DNA from: Prosapia bicincta
Lineage: Eukaryota; Arthropoda; Insecta; Hemiptera; Cercopidae
Direction of reading: 5' to 3'
Length of the DNA: 64,000 bases
NCBI GenBank assembly: GCA_036971475.1
Contig: JBAIZL010000006.1
Coordinates: 16,595,459-16,659,458 of the forward strand
Shown here: piece after piece, positions 49,801 to 62,402 of the stretch
Numbering within the stretch: position 1 is the stretch's first letter
How the letters are laid out: each line of letters begins with the position of its first letter
Translations under genes and position numbers: made by a program
The notes under the pieces: generated by a model
The model's database searches: none
Told to the model about the DNA's origin: nothing
What the model saw: only the letters and a program-made list of their open reading frames with translations

Positions 49801-51833
49801 TATATATACCCTTGACAAATTAGCTACCATTTAACAGATGAAGAATCCTTTTGAAACAAAAAACAACTAACATTTTCTGCTTGTACTTGTATATGCAACA
49901 TTTCAGATATTATTCAAATCCAGTAATTAAATATGTTAAAGTGTAGTTAATTTTGCCATGTTAAAAATAAATATCGTCCTGTTTTTTTTTTTTTTTTTTT
50001 TAATTTTGTCCTGGTTGCTTCCTATTGGGAACTATTTGGCAGTGAAAACCGCTTTAGTTTAGCCAAATTTCCTCATGCAAGGGTTGGATATAATGACATT
50101 TAGGAAATAGATTAATTATAGCAGGCTCTGTAAACAGGGACAGTATATATACGTCTGACTTAGCTAACTTTAGTTATTTTACATTGCTCAAGAATTTCAG
50201 TTGAACAATCTGAATTCATAACCATCTTTAGTTCCAATTAATTTGTATTTTTATATTGTATTGTTAATCTTTATTAATAACAAACAATTTGTAAATGATG
50301 AGATGCTAGAGGAATTTTTAATTCATCCAAGGTATGAATAACAAAAGTAAAATATATTAAATCCAAAATGAGAATATGCAAAGATTACTTGAATGTTTTC
50401 TGTAATAATAGCCTAGCAGTTAATATTTGTGTCATCTACTCTCTCCACAGACCATTGACACAAATACATGCCACCTGTGTTCATTAAAATAGAATGACAT
50501 GTTATGCCAGTGACAAAGATATTTAGTATCTGATTTCTCTGTGACGGTCTGTAGAATTGGATTCAGATTTTTGTAACAGTTTATAAGGTAGATGGCATAT
50601 TGTAGTATGTTTGGTCCCTGAATTTGACATTATTCAAGCAGTGAAAAATTGGACACACGTGTTGATTGAATTACATACCAGTTGTTTGTTGATAAAACTT
50701 ATATTGATTTATTATGTTGTTATTGATGATTGTATAGCTTACAACTCAAAATTATGAAACTGATATGTTGGTCTATTATGAATTTAACAAAAACCACTAG
50801 ATTTCAGATACCTACCACTAGATACCTAACCTGCATATACAGCAATAGGTATTGAAAATGCTAAGAATGATTGAAGGTTTCAATGATTTTGTATCAAAGT
50901 AGCAGAAACACAGCTATTTTTCTCAGGTTGACAGAAAAAAGTTAGTTTACTAATAATACAAAGTCTGTTAAATACACATAAACCTAAACTCTATATTGTA
51001 AGGAAAGTGAAGGTAGTGGGAAATTTCATATAAACATTTCTCTGATGACTCAATCCCAGACATTTATGAAAAATTTCACACGACTGATTGTAGGTTGAGA
51101 TAAGTTTTCCACAATTATAAATACAAATTGATGACAGAAATCCATAGCAATGAGAACCTTGTAAACCAAAAGGCATTTATTCAACTTTGATTCTGAATTT
51201 TTTTTTAATATTTCGAATATTTAGAAAATTATTATACTTATTTTGGGGATTGTATATAACGATTGAAACTTTCATTTATAAAGTGTATTCATAAAACTAT
51301 ATGGTCATAACAGGGAATAAAATTAACTTCAGTTATGCAATGTGAAGTTATAAATACAGCGTATTACATTTTGTATGGAGGAGAACCTTAAGTAAGAGAG
51401 GTCCTAGAAGAACATGGATATAATGTATTGGAACAATACAACTGTTAATATTAGAATGTAAAACTTCTAACAAATTAATTTAATCTGTTTTTTTAACAAG
51501 GTTAAAATATATTACACTTATCACAATTGTATAATTACGTCGTGTCTCATATAATACTATTTGATTTACTTTGTTTTTCTATATTACATGTCTTTATGTG
51601 TAAACATTACTTCAAATTTTTTACAGTTTTTTGTTATGATAACCACCTAATTAAAATTAATTATTTATTACAGAATGAAGTGTGTTTATTTAAAAGTACA
51701 GTCTGGATACTTATTGTAGCTGATAGAGTAATTTACTTATGAATATGTTACTGAATATGTTATGTAAAATGTATATTTTTATTCTGCTAGAAACAGGATG
51801 TGTGGGAACTTAAAATGTTAATTTTATTTACAG
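49801..51833. other. sgg intron, no recognised element
   Basis: A T20 run lies near 49981-50001. The sequence ends in the acceptor TTTATTTACAG at 51833. Small open frames at 50991 (minus) and 51527 (plus) have no recognisable domains. Confidence 0.5.
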
Positions 51834-51917
51834 AATCGAGAACTGCAGATAATGAGACGGCTAGAACATTGTAATATAGTTAAACTTAAATATTTCTTCT
51901 ACTCCAGTGGAGATAAG
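51834..51917 (+). CDS. sgg: GSK-3 (shaggy) exon: alpha-C helix
   Basis: 84 bp, phase 0 at both ends, between TTTACAG and AAG/GTATGA. It encodes [20 protein letters not shown] then FFYSSGDK (28 residues). The Arg-Glu pair corresponds to human GSK3B Arg96 (which binds the priming phosphate of substrates) and Glu97 (which pairs with the catalytic Lys). The exon length equals that of the corresponding vertebrate exon. It joins in frame to the exon at 45433 (RFK/NREL). Confidence 0.97.
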
Positions 51918-52753
51918 GTATGAAATTGTTATTTATATAAGTTATTATGTTTCCTTCCCTGTAGTCTGTGTTTTTAATAATAAGATTGTAACATTTCTAA
52001 ACATTGTTATTAGTTAAAATTGTATAAGCAGAGTGGGAAAATTGTTATTTGTTCTTATACATTTTTATTCTTACATGTATTCTATGATGATTACCAAATC
52101 AAACTCTTCCTTCAGATTGAAAATTGTTTAAAATGAAAAGTAATTTTCGAGAATAGTTTTCTGTCATTAATTTTATTCTTTCCTAAGAAATATATCCATT
52201 AAAGATCATGGTATTTCAACTATTGAGTTTATACGTGTTTTTTTAAAGACTAGTTAGCCTTTGTTCATTGCGAAATCTCTTTAATTTCTCCAGTCCACAT
52301 TCCTTTATTTTCTTTCTACTTGCTATGAAAACTCAACATAACACTCTTGTTTATTACTCTATGTACATTACCATGCGCTTTTTCAAAGGCCGAAGGACTT
52401 CTCCAATAGTAAGCCTTTATAAAATAAAATGTTTAACGAGTTTAAAATCCTGCTTAAGATGCTCTTTTTTCTATAAATGTTGTTTCTATAATCATAAGTC
52501 ATGGTTGTTACAGAGAAATGGGAAGTTTTTTGTTCACAAAAGACTACATTTTAGCTAGTACATTAGCTGACAAAATAATATATAGTAGTCTATTACTGTT
52601 CATAGCTGTGGTAAGCCAGACAAAGAATAAATCTTTCTTGTAGAGCCATTATGTTGGGGGTGTCTTATCTCCTTTCATGAAATTAAAATCCTAACATTTT
52701 GTGACAGTTATTTAGGATTTATACAGTAAATGACTATGACTTCAAAAGAAAAA

Positions 52754-52758
<5 letters not shown>
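51918..52758. other. sgg intron, no recognised element
   Basis: The intron begins GTATGAAA. The 96-codon open frame at 52268-52558 has no recognisable domain. Confidence 0.45.

Positions 52759-52826
<68 letters not shown>
52759..52826. repeat. (TA)n(GA)n microsatellite
   Basis: TA repeats switch to GA at about 52800 and abut the P1 copy. Confidence 0.95.
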
Positions 52827-52829
52827 ATT

Positions 52830-53062
52830 ATATGTTAATTGTAAACAATTATCCACCATTAAGTGCAATCAGATTTTATTTTGTGATTAGGCACCTTTCG
52901 GTCACTTGACCATTGTCGAATCACTCATATTCAAAGATAGTCAAGTGGCCGAAATATGCCTCATCACAAGGTAAAACTTGATAACATGTAATGGTGAGAT
53001 AATTTTTTACAATTAACATATTATAACTCTATAAAGTCAGTGCAACGGAAAAATAATGGACA
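52830..53062. repeat. palindromic repeat family P1, copy 4 (diverged, inverted orientation)
   Basis: GGCACCTTTCGGTCACTTGA and TCAAGTGGCCGAAATATGCC are the paired core. The right edge TAAAGTCAGTGCAACGGAAA is the reverse complement of the left edge of the other P1 copies. It is flanked by (GA)n on the left and (GT)n on the right. Confidence 0.88.
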
Positions 53063-53072
53063 ACATTAATTA

Positions 53073-53548
<476 letters not shown>

Positions 53549-55778
53549 AAAAATTATCTTATAATCATTTGGCTTAGCATTAAATCTATTCATATATGAT
53601 TATAAATGATTATAACGTAATTTTCATTAATAAAGTGGAGTTCATTATTATAAGTACAGTACAAAACATAAATAATGTACAGTTTCATACTGTAATTATA
53701 ACTGTATATAAAAGCATATTGATACATTTAATATACTATAATAATAAATTCTATAAATCTATTGTATTTTAGTATTATTAATTATAGTTTTTTATTACAA
53801 AAATTATTTATAGTCTGTAACTCAATCCTATTCCTGTATAATATGAGGTCTCTTTTAATACTTGGTTTTTATGCAGGGCCTTGAAATGCTTATTAAAAGG
53901 TTTTATTGTATTTGTTGGAATACTTGCCCATTGTTAGTGTTAGTGGTCACTGTAGGATATCTATTTTACTTGACGTTTCTGTCGTCTAATTCTGCACTAT
54001 TAAATTAATCTTACTCCTATGATTATTGAAAATTTTTGTTTTCATCTGCGATATTTGTAGCTAATCTATGTTCAGCCTAAATTAAAGTAAGAGAGCATAT
54101 GAGAGTTTAGTATTTTTAATAACAGTCTCTAAGTTTAGCATTGTAAGCAAGTGGAAAATTGTAGAGATGCTCATTTTATTGTAATCAGTTGATATAATAC
54201 TTCAATAATTATAATTTTGAACAGTTTAGATATTTTCTCTTTAATTTTCCCTTTGGATGTGTTCATTTATTTACTTTTCTTATATAGTTCATGCCTATTT
54301 TTTTAGAATGTGGATGAAGATTGTTGAACCATTGAAATCACAAATGTAATTGCAAATAACCATATCATTTAATTTTATGATTGTTAGGAGTGTAAAAACT
54401 GCACTTGTTCTGTTCATAATCACATATTCCATAATGCCCTTGAAATACACCTAATTGTTCATCTAGTTAAGTTTAGTAATACAGTAATTAGGAGAAATTC
54501 AAATATGATTTTGTAGATGGCTAAACGCCTTGAATGATATTTACATTTTTTCTTTCACCAAGTAGGTTAAGCCAGTGTTTAAAATCAGTTATTTGTAACG
54601 TTTTCCATCTTTCAATCCACCTTAATGAGGTTATTATCAGTTGATTTTTTTTTTTGTCCTGAGGCCATAACTTTGACAAATAAAGTTATTGCATGATGCC
54701 CTTTTGCATAATACAGTAGATATGTTGGGATCTTAAGTTGGTATTTATATCTTATATAAAGGCAAATTTTCTATCGGTCCTAAATCATAAGTAATTATTT
54801 TATGCAATAAGTGAAAACTTAACTTACTTGGTGACTCATTTCGAAACTGTCGTTTCATTGACAAAGCTAACCTGCTACTCTGTTTTAAATATTTATACAA
54901 ATATATTATAAGTCATTAATTTTAAAATTCAAAATCATAAATAATTGTTTATATTAAACAATACTATTTCAAATTATCTGTATGCCAGCTATGATTTAAA
55001 TATAGATTCAAGAGCAGCAAATGATAATGGCAATAAATCATATCAGAAAGTTGATTTAGTTCACTGATTTATGTGCCTTAATGATAACTGTTACATAAGT
55101 TTATTTATACTGTTTTCTTTTTTTTATGTCATCACAGCCAACAAAAATGTGCAGTAGTGAAGAATCAGTTTACAAGCTATATTATTTGAAATCTGCTTGA
55201 TTATTAAATAGGGTTATGCATTGCATTAATATTTAAATTGAATTTGGTATTACAAAAAATAATCTTTCTTAAATGCTTGTAAGTTGTATACAAAAAGAGG
55301 AAATATAATGTATCAGATGTGCATCATTTTGAATTTGAATTTGAGTGTTATTAAGTAGTTTAGATAATGGAGATGTAGATCGTTCTACTATTTATAGTAA
55401 TGTCCTTGATGCTCAGAAGTATTTCAAATTGTAACAAGAACCCTTCTTTTTAAAATAAAATTACTTGAAATTTAATACTTATATCAGGAAGAAAAAAGAT
55501 CTTTAAAAAAGAAAAGGGAAACTGTAAAAAGACTAATAATTAAATTATAGATCATCATTACAGAAGATACAACTCTAGTAACTCGTTCAGACCTTGTTAA
55601 AATGACATCTGAAAGAATTTCTCATTTACAACATTGGACATAGAAAAATGAAACATGTCATGGTTAATGATAAAGAGTCATTACAATATGCATTTTTCAC
55701 TTTATAAATGTGTAGTATTCCTTGCGTACTAAAGCTCCGCTCTGGTTCGACCGCTACTAGCAAGTCTCTGTACTAAGC
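53549..55778. other. sgg intron, no recognised element
   Basis: AT-rich with no gene or element recognised. Short direct repeats such as ATATGATTATAAATGATTAT occur near 53590. Confidence 0.45.
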
Positions 55779-56959
55779 CAGGGTGTCTAGTGACAGGGAA
55801 AACCGGGAAAACCTGGAAAAGTCAGGGAATTTTAAGATTCTGGAAAATTCAGGGAAAAGTCAGGGAAAATTTTAAAAAATCGGGAAAATATTTATTTTGA
55901 TTAGAAACAAAACTAGTGGCCATTGCTCTCGAATATTCGGTATTGTAAGCCAGCGGTTTAGGGGCAGGGCAGTCAGGAAATAACACTTCTTTATTTAGAT
56001 GCCCATTATTTATTTGATAAGCCCAATGCTATGACTTCAGGACTTATGTCACTAAATATTAAACCTGTCGAGTTGGTACAGCTGGGAGGTTTTAGCCTGG
56101 ACTGTGGCCTTGGGGTGCGCAGTGGTTCTGTTATCATATGGACAGGGGGGATAACAGATAACTCAGTCTGTTTCTGACCACACAGAACGCTGTGTAAACA
56201 TTCGTAGCCAGCTATTTGTCTAGACTCGTGATAGTATGTGTTTTATTTGACGGTGATTATTTGTACACCGTTTATTTCAACATGGAAGGTTCCAGTTTTC
56301 ATTGCCGTAGCGGGCAAGCGCGTCATGCAGATGTCGTCATTACCTCCCCTCCTTCCTTAGGATAAATATAAACTAAAAGATGAAGTGACTGAAGCAGAGA
56401 TTATATGGTGCGTGAATTTAGTAATGCAACACTTCTTTATGCAATGCAGAAGGTAGTGTGTGCCTCTTTCTTAGGATGTTCCCTGATAGCACCATTGCAC
56501 AGAACATGAGATTGGGGAAAGATAAAATTTCCTATAGTGTTGTATTCGGTTTATCAAATTATATTAAAGACCTGTTACTGACATCATTAAATTCAAATTC
56601 TAACTATGTAATTGGCTTTGATGAAAGTTTAAACAAAATATCACAAAGAGCCCAAATGGATTTGAGTGTTAGGTATTGGGATGCAGAGACGGATGAAGTG
56701 AAAGCTCGATATTTTGGTTCTGTGTTCCTTACAGACACAAAAGCAAAAGAGTTACTCAATTCGTTCTTCAAAGTCTGGATTTATCCAAGATCCTTCAGAT
56801 ATCAATGGATGGGCCCAATGTAAACTGGGATTTCTATAGACATCTAAAAGAGGAAAAGTCAGGGAAAACACAGGGAATTTCTTCAAGCTATTTTACTAGA
56901 CACCCTGGAAAAGTCAGGGAAAACTCAGGGAATTTCTTCAAGCTACTTTACTAGACACC
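55779..56959 (+). mobile_element. hAT-like transposon relic with CAGGGTGTCTAG ends
   Basis: The left end CAGGGTGTCTAGTGACAGGG is opposed by TTACTAGACACCCTG ending at 56907, the same sequence inverted. The right end is then duplicated: 46-50 bp containing AGTCAGGGAAAACACAGGG and CTAGACACC occur twice in tandem, ending at about 56859-56907 and 56908-56959. Both termini are rich in CAGGGAAAA repeats. The interior carries a partial transposase. A clean target duplication could not be identified. Confidence 0.7.
56360..56850 (+). pseudogene. partial transposase of the CAGGGTGTCTAG element
   Basis: The frame begins KDEVTEAEIIWCVNLVMQH, breaks by stop or frameshift near 56455, then continues MFPDSTIAQNMRLGKDKISY, VIGFDESLNKISQRAQMDLS, VRYWD, SMDGPNVNWDFYRHLKEE. 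I recognise the order of blocks (FPDS-x-IA, FDESLN, QMD-x-x-VRYWD, SMDGPNVNW) from uncharacterised insect transposon proteins with hAT-like ends. The Asp of FDESLN may be catalytic. The frame runs directly into the terminal repeat, so the C-terminal half has been deleted. There are several frame disruptions. Confidence 0.6.
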
Positions 56960-57938
56960 TGTAAGACTCCCGTCGCGTCTTCAGACTAGGCTGTCTGATT
57001 ATACGCCCAACATGTACAGCTATATCTGTCCTTATGTATGTGATTTCTAAACAGAATTAACCTCCTACACCAACCCTACAATTTTCTCCATTTCAACATT
57101 GTCAAAGGAGTTTTAGGATTGCTTAAATGAAGGAAATTGTACTCTTAATTAATTTCTCCTTTATTCTTTGTCCAGTGTTAATGACTGAGAAAGTGTTGAA
57201 ATCTACATAAAACAAACTCATGTCCGTCTTATATTCAATGTAATTATTTCTTTAGCTAGAATTATTTTTTAAAAATTGTTTACAAATCAGTAGATAACTT
57301 TATTTAATATTGCTTATTTAGCACCACCCAGGGATCATGTATGGTATAGAGTTCCTTGGACGCGAGCAATTTTACTTCTCAAGTGTAGCCACAGGACAAG
57401 TGCTGTCAGAATTTCAAGAAAACCAATGTTTGCAGAAGAGCATTGATTCTTACCCCTCTCACCACACTGTGCCATCATTTGTCGCTTGACGGCCGGAGTG
57501 GAACAGTTATACCTCCAATATATATTAAAAAATATAGCTTTATGGACAAAAGGTTGTGACCAGCAGTCCATATTAAAATCTGAAACCACGCTTAGAAAAG
57601 TGACCGAATGAAACGTGGACTAGATATTAAGATATTACTCAGAGAAAGACATCAATCAGCCTTTTAGGGTTTACAGCATTATTACATATTGGTGTATAGT
57701 GTGTCATGGGCAATAAGCTGTATAAAATTATTAACCCATCATTAATGTGAAAAAAAATTATTCCAAACATGTAATGCAAAATTTATTTAAAGATTACAAT
57801 GCAATAAAACAGATTTCAAAATAAAATTGACATTTTAAACATTTATTTATAGCATCAAAAAGCCAAAAATAAATATTTTAGAGAAACATTACAATTTTAA
57901 ATGTTTAGGTACCACAAGATACCTTTTAAAACAAAATA
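56960..57938. other. sgg intron with one unidentified higher-complexity block
   Basis: The stretch 57320-57600 is GC-richer than its surroundings and is open for 84 codons on the minus strand. It could be part of a processed pseudogene or exon, but I do not recognise a protein in any frame. The rest is AT-rich. Confidence 0.35.
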
Positions 57939-58793
57939 CAGTAAACTCCCTATTATCCGTGGAATAGGGTGGCCCGGCAACGACGGATAATCGAATTCCC
58001 CGGATAATCCGCTATGAACAAAGAATACGCAAAACGATCGATAATCGATTATTATACCATAAGTTACACAAATAATGACCACGGTTAATGCAATTCACAA
58101 ATAATTTTCAGATGACAAAATAAATACAGAAAATAATTTAAAATGTTGATGTATTTGACGGATTATAACATGTACATTTATATGTCTTAACTATTTACAA
58201 TACGTACATAAGTATATGTCAAAAGTAAGTATGTATGTACATATGCAATTTCCTTTACACATAATACAAAAAAATCTGTCACTTTTTTTGTGAGCACTGA
58301 TTTAGCTTTAATGTGCGATTTAAGTTTCTTGAGAACCATTTTGTCGCACAGTGTCTACTTGTGTCACAAAGCCATATAGATCGATAATGTATATGACAGA
58401 CATGGATAATGCATATGTCACGTCCTAGGCTATTTATAGCCGAGATTAGCTGACATTTGTTTACAATCTTATGATACACGTTAGGTTTTCGGGAGTCCAA
58501 GCATTTTGTCATCTTCTCTTATATACAGTAGTCTGCCCGCCCCTTTTATTTCGCTGGCCCAAGTCGGGATGCTTCCTTTTCAATGTAAAAATTAGTACGT
58601 ACATATTTACATATCTATTCCCTTCATCTTAACTTCTATTAGGCCTTATATGTATTTACGTCGTAATTCACCTTTTGGAAATTTAAACACATGAATCTGA
58701 TTGGAATAAAAATTGGATATTTGTAAAACAATGGCAGACCCCGGATAATCTGCAAACCAGTTAAACCGCCCACGGATAATCGGGAGTTTACTG
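57939..58793 (-). mobile_element. pogo/Tigger deletion derivative, 855 bp, TA target
   Basis: The left end CAGTAAACTCCCTATTATCC and reverse-complemented right end CAGTAAACTCCCGATTATCC differ at one of the first 20 bases. TA flanks both ends. GGATAATC-type motifs repeat near each end. On the minus strand near 58240-58330, a short reading SVLTKKVTDFF resembles the last residues of Tigger transposases (compare QTKITDFF at 48992), so this is an internal deletion of a once-coding element. Confidence 0.88.
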
Positions 58794-58795
58794 TA

Positions 58796-60129
58796 GTTGT
58801 TTAGTAATGAACTTTAACAAACAGAATTTCTACATTATTTAGAACATTTTCTAAATTCCTAGGCATAAAAAAAGGAAACAGAAAATTATTTCATTAATAT
58901 ATAAAATGTGTCACAAACTGTATCAACTGCTTAAGAAATATTACTGAATTATATTTACCCTGACAGACTATATAACCAAAAAGTGATGTCTTTGACTCTG
59001 TGAGATACAAAGAAAAATTCTCTAAATGGTTACAATGTAGTCAGCTTATAAACCTCCAGGCATCTTAGGTAGCTAAAAACAGATTGTTGATTTTTCTTTC
59101 TACAACTGTACTTTAATGTTACTTTATACAGAAAAGAGTTTTTTAGAGTTAAGAAAAGAAGACGTCTTAATTTACAATTTTTTCCTACACAGCAGTTGTA
59201 TTTACTTAGCGTAGCAGCCTATGGCAATATATATACACACTTACATAATATTGTCCTGAAAACTAAATGTAATTTTTAAAATAATTCTTTATATTTATGT
59301 TTCTAATATTTAACTATATTGAGTCAAAATAGTTGTTATTATTTCAACCGTATTTTATGGTAAAGTTACCAGGAACATTCAGCAATGCTGAACATATAAA
59401 AATGGAAATATGTTAGAGGTTTTTTTTTAATTTGTTGTATAACTGATAATAGTTTATTGATCAATTACAGAGGCATTATGAAAATGAATAAATAAGGGAA
59501 TATGACGATATTTGAAGAGAAAGTATTAGAACATTTTGAGTTTGTTGAGACATATTAAAAACAGGGACTTATAATGGCTATTTTAGTTACATTTCAATGA
59601 GTTCAAGCATGTATGTAGTTGTGTTTTATTTTAAATTATTGTTGACATTATTATTTTACATTTTATTCCTGCAGTTTTGCTTGAGAATCCCTGAGTAAGA
59701 TGAATCAATTTATTAGTTTTAGGAAATGATTATTTATATTGATTTTTCATCAGACTTGTTTTTGATTCACAATAAACGTCTATAATATCAATAGACATTC
59801 ATCGTCTCAAATAGTTTTCACAGACAATTTAATGGAATAGCAGATGCCTCCAAGCAACAGATATTTGGTTATGACAATGACCACTCTTTGAAAGTTTTGT
59901 TGTGTTTTTGAAAAAAACCATTCAAACTATTATAGACTATCAAGAATTAGAGATAATTATGAATAAAAGAAAGAAAGTATAGAAATGAATTATAATAATT
60001 TGGAATATAGTGAACTATAATGGTATAGATAGTAATGTTACACTTCAGAGCATTTGTATCAAAGTCATTTTAATATGTCTATGAGATACAATTCCATGTG
60101 TGAAGATTGCTAGATGAAGTAAAGGTAAG
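58796..60129. other. sgg intron, no recognised element
   Basis: AT-rich. Nothing recognisable. Confidence 0.45.
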
Positions 60130-60740
60130 GACATGATATGTGGGTTGTCTTAAAAATAACACACTACCTTTTTTTGATCAAAACATATATTTTGAAGAGT
60201 CCTATTTTTTTATACATACACGCCTTGTTTTTTCAGTAAATTTTTGGTATTTTGGTAAACGTTTTTTCAAACCAGCCTTATATCAATCTGCCCTTATACC
60301 ATCTTTTAACATCTTGCTTCAAATCATCCTCTTTTGCAAAGTACTTCCTTCAAGATGTTACTTCAGCTGCGGAAACAAGTGTAACTCACTTAGTGTGAGG
60401 TCATGGGAGTAAGGCGGATTTCTGAAAACATCCCATCGAAACTCCTCAAGCAAGTCTTAAGTCTGACAAGCAGTGTGTAGACGATCGTTGTGAAAAAAAA
60501 ATGTTTTTGTCTGTTTTGATAGACACAAATTGTCAGAATGTGAATGAATGGCTTATTTCCACAGTTGGGACAGGATTTCGTCAAACGTTAGGCGCCGATT
60601 AGTGTTATTGACCCTTCGGATATCTTTGACAACAGTCAGACCGCAGGAAGTGCAGGGGAGACCACTTCTCTGTTAATCGTATAATGCTGGTCTCCTTTCA
60701 ATGATTGAATGGCACCAACGAGAATCATTTAGCCATGACA
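60130..60740 (-). pseudogene. mariner-type transposase, decayed and internally deleted
   Basis: Minus-strand readings in several frames give VVKDIRRVNNTNRRLTFDEI (second HTH region), then FFFHNDRLHTACQTDLLEEF (usual pattern HDNARPHTA-x-x-T-x-x-x-L-x-x-F, with a catalytic Asp), then NPPYSHDLTLSELHLFPQLK (usual HPPYSPDLAPSD-x-HLFP, where the catalytic Asp is replaced by Glu), then EDDLKQDVKRWYKG and YKAGLKKRLPKYQK. The segment carrying the first catalytic Asp is missing between the HTH and HDN blocks. It is inactive. Terminal repeats were not found. Confidence 0.75.
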
Positions 60741-61475
60741 TAATGACTATGCCATAAACACTAAACAATTTGCGATTCAGTTCCATTTTTACTTTTGGCT
60801 ATTGAAACATGAATAACACCACAAACTTTGCAATCTGCAACAGGAACAAGTATAACCTTCATAATGGCTGGACCCTGACTCCTCGCTCAATCGACGCATG
60901 GGCATACAAATTTTACAGTGCTGCCACTATACCCAGATTAAAATTCCCCACAACTCAGGTGTTTCCCGCCTACCACACAAATTTTAAAGAAAAAAAACTT
61001 ATTTATGAAATATCCCTAATATATAAAAATTTAAGCTTAGCTTGCAAGTAGAGGTAATAATTAAATTAAATAATAAAACCAACTTTCAATCAACTATTTT
61101 CTCCTATGAGTTTCACCGGCAAAGTCATCATGCGAAATAACTACTCAAAATATGAACGACAATTTATTTATACTGAGATATTTCCTTGCTATTAGGAGTG
61201 GAAGAGAAGCACGACTTGTTAACCATAGGCTCCAGTAGTAGTTTCGCTGTCTCCTGGGATAAAAGATGTTAATTGCCTACCTGGATGTGTATGTCATGTA
61301 AGAAGAGTAACCATTTGGGTTTGTCTCGTCCTGTCAAGATTTCCACCTGCAGCTATTATATACAATAGCGTATTGTATTTACTTTACAATGTACACAATT
61401 GTCGAAGCTATTCTAGAGTATCATCCTTGGGACGAAGAAACAACAGTTTATAACTCATTTTGTGTTAATCTACTA
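60741..61475. other. sgg intron, no recognised element
   Basis: The left part may include the 5' end of the mariner relic. The 80-codon frame at 60809-61051 has no recognisable domain. Confidence 0.4.
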
Positions 61476-62402
61476 CAGGCTGCGGCAGCATAACTTCCTT
61501 TTTTGAAAACTCAATAAAAACTATTGCTTTCATCTGAAAATATTTATATATTTTTTATAATGTAGGTACATGTCTAAAGTTTTGATTTACATTGTTTTGA
61601 AGATCAAATCCGTTAGGGGGCGTCCGTCATTCTCCATACATTGCGTTAACCGATTTCTGGCATTTGTCATGACTCTTGTTAGCGTAGCAGGTGTTACGTT
61701 GGCAATTTCTTCTTGGATGTTGGTATTCAAATCTTGTAGGGTTCTTGGACGGTTCACATAAACACGGGATTTCAAAAAACACCATAGAAAAAAATCACAA
61801 GGGTACAGATCGGGAGAGCGTGCCGTCCATTCCCGACATCAAGAAGAAGCTCACACGCGTTCATCCGAGAATTGAAGTCACGTTCTGAAAGTTCCTGCAT
61901 TATCGCCATCTTATAGGGATGAAAATGAAGATCATCACGAAGAATTCTTCTCACAGGACGATCGGATAGTCCAAGGGCATATGTGTGTTTGCGCGCAGAA
62001 CGCCGTGGTGATCGGAACATTGACGCTCTCACTGCTTCAATGTTCTCAGGTGATCTAACGGGCCTAGGGACTCCAGTTCTTCGTTTTGTCGCACTTGCAG
62101 TTTGTCTGAATGTAGTGACCCGTGTAATAATTGATTTGCGGTCTGGGACGGGAGCCAACGGGGCTAAATTAAAGCGATTCCGAAATGCGCGCTGTGTTGC
62201 AATAACCGAACATCCGCTCGAAAAGTAGGCCTCAACGGCAGAGGCCAGCTCCTCACTATTCCAACTCATAATGGCGATTAAAACGTGTTAGGACAAAACT
62301 TTACTGTACTCCCTCTTGAACGAGACAACTAATGCTCCGCTATAACATCAACTAACTGAATCGCGAGCATTTAAAAAAAGGAAGTTATGCTGCCGCACCC
62401 TG
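61476..62402 (-). mobile_element. internally deleted IS630/mariner-type element, 927 bp, 29-bp TIRs
   Basis: The left terminus 61476-61504 (CAGGCTGCGGCAGCATAACT...) and right terminus 62374-62402 (reverse complement CAGGGTGCGGCAGCATAACT...) match at 28 of 29 positions. The interior holds the two ends of a transposase joined by deletion. The flanks are TA on the left and AT on the right, so no clear target duplication is seen. Near-identical ends suggest recent mobility in trans. Confidence 0.9.
61587..62269 (-). pseudogene. IS630/mariner-type transposase with the catalytic core deleted
   Basis: An ATG at 62269 opens about 150 codons containing the N-terminal HTH region (EELASAVEAYFSSGCSVIAT, then RSPRRSARKHTYALGLSDRP, LRDDLHFHPYKM, QELSERDF). 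After NACELLLDVGN the sequence jumps to the far C-terminus in another frame: EWTARSPDLYPCDFFLWCFL, then KSRVYVNRPRTLQDL, ending at a stop near 61587. The deleted part held the first two catalytic Asp residues; only the third (the Asp of CDFFLW) survives. A truncated DNA-binding protein of about 165 residues could still be made. It is the same superfamily as the relic at 34.0 kb but much less decayed. Confidence 0.88.
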
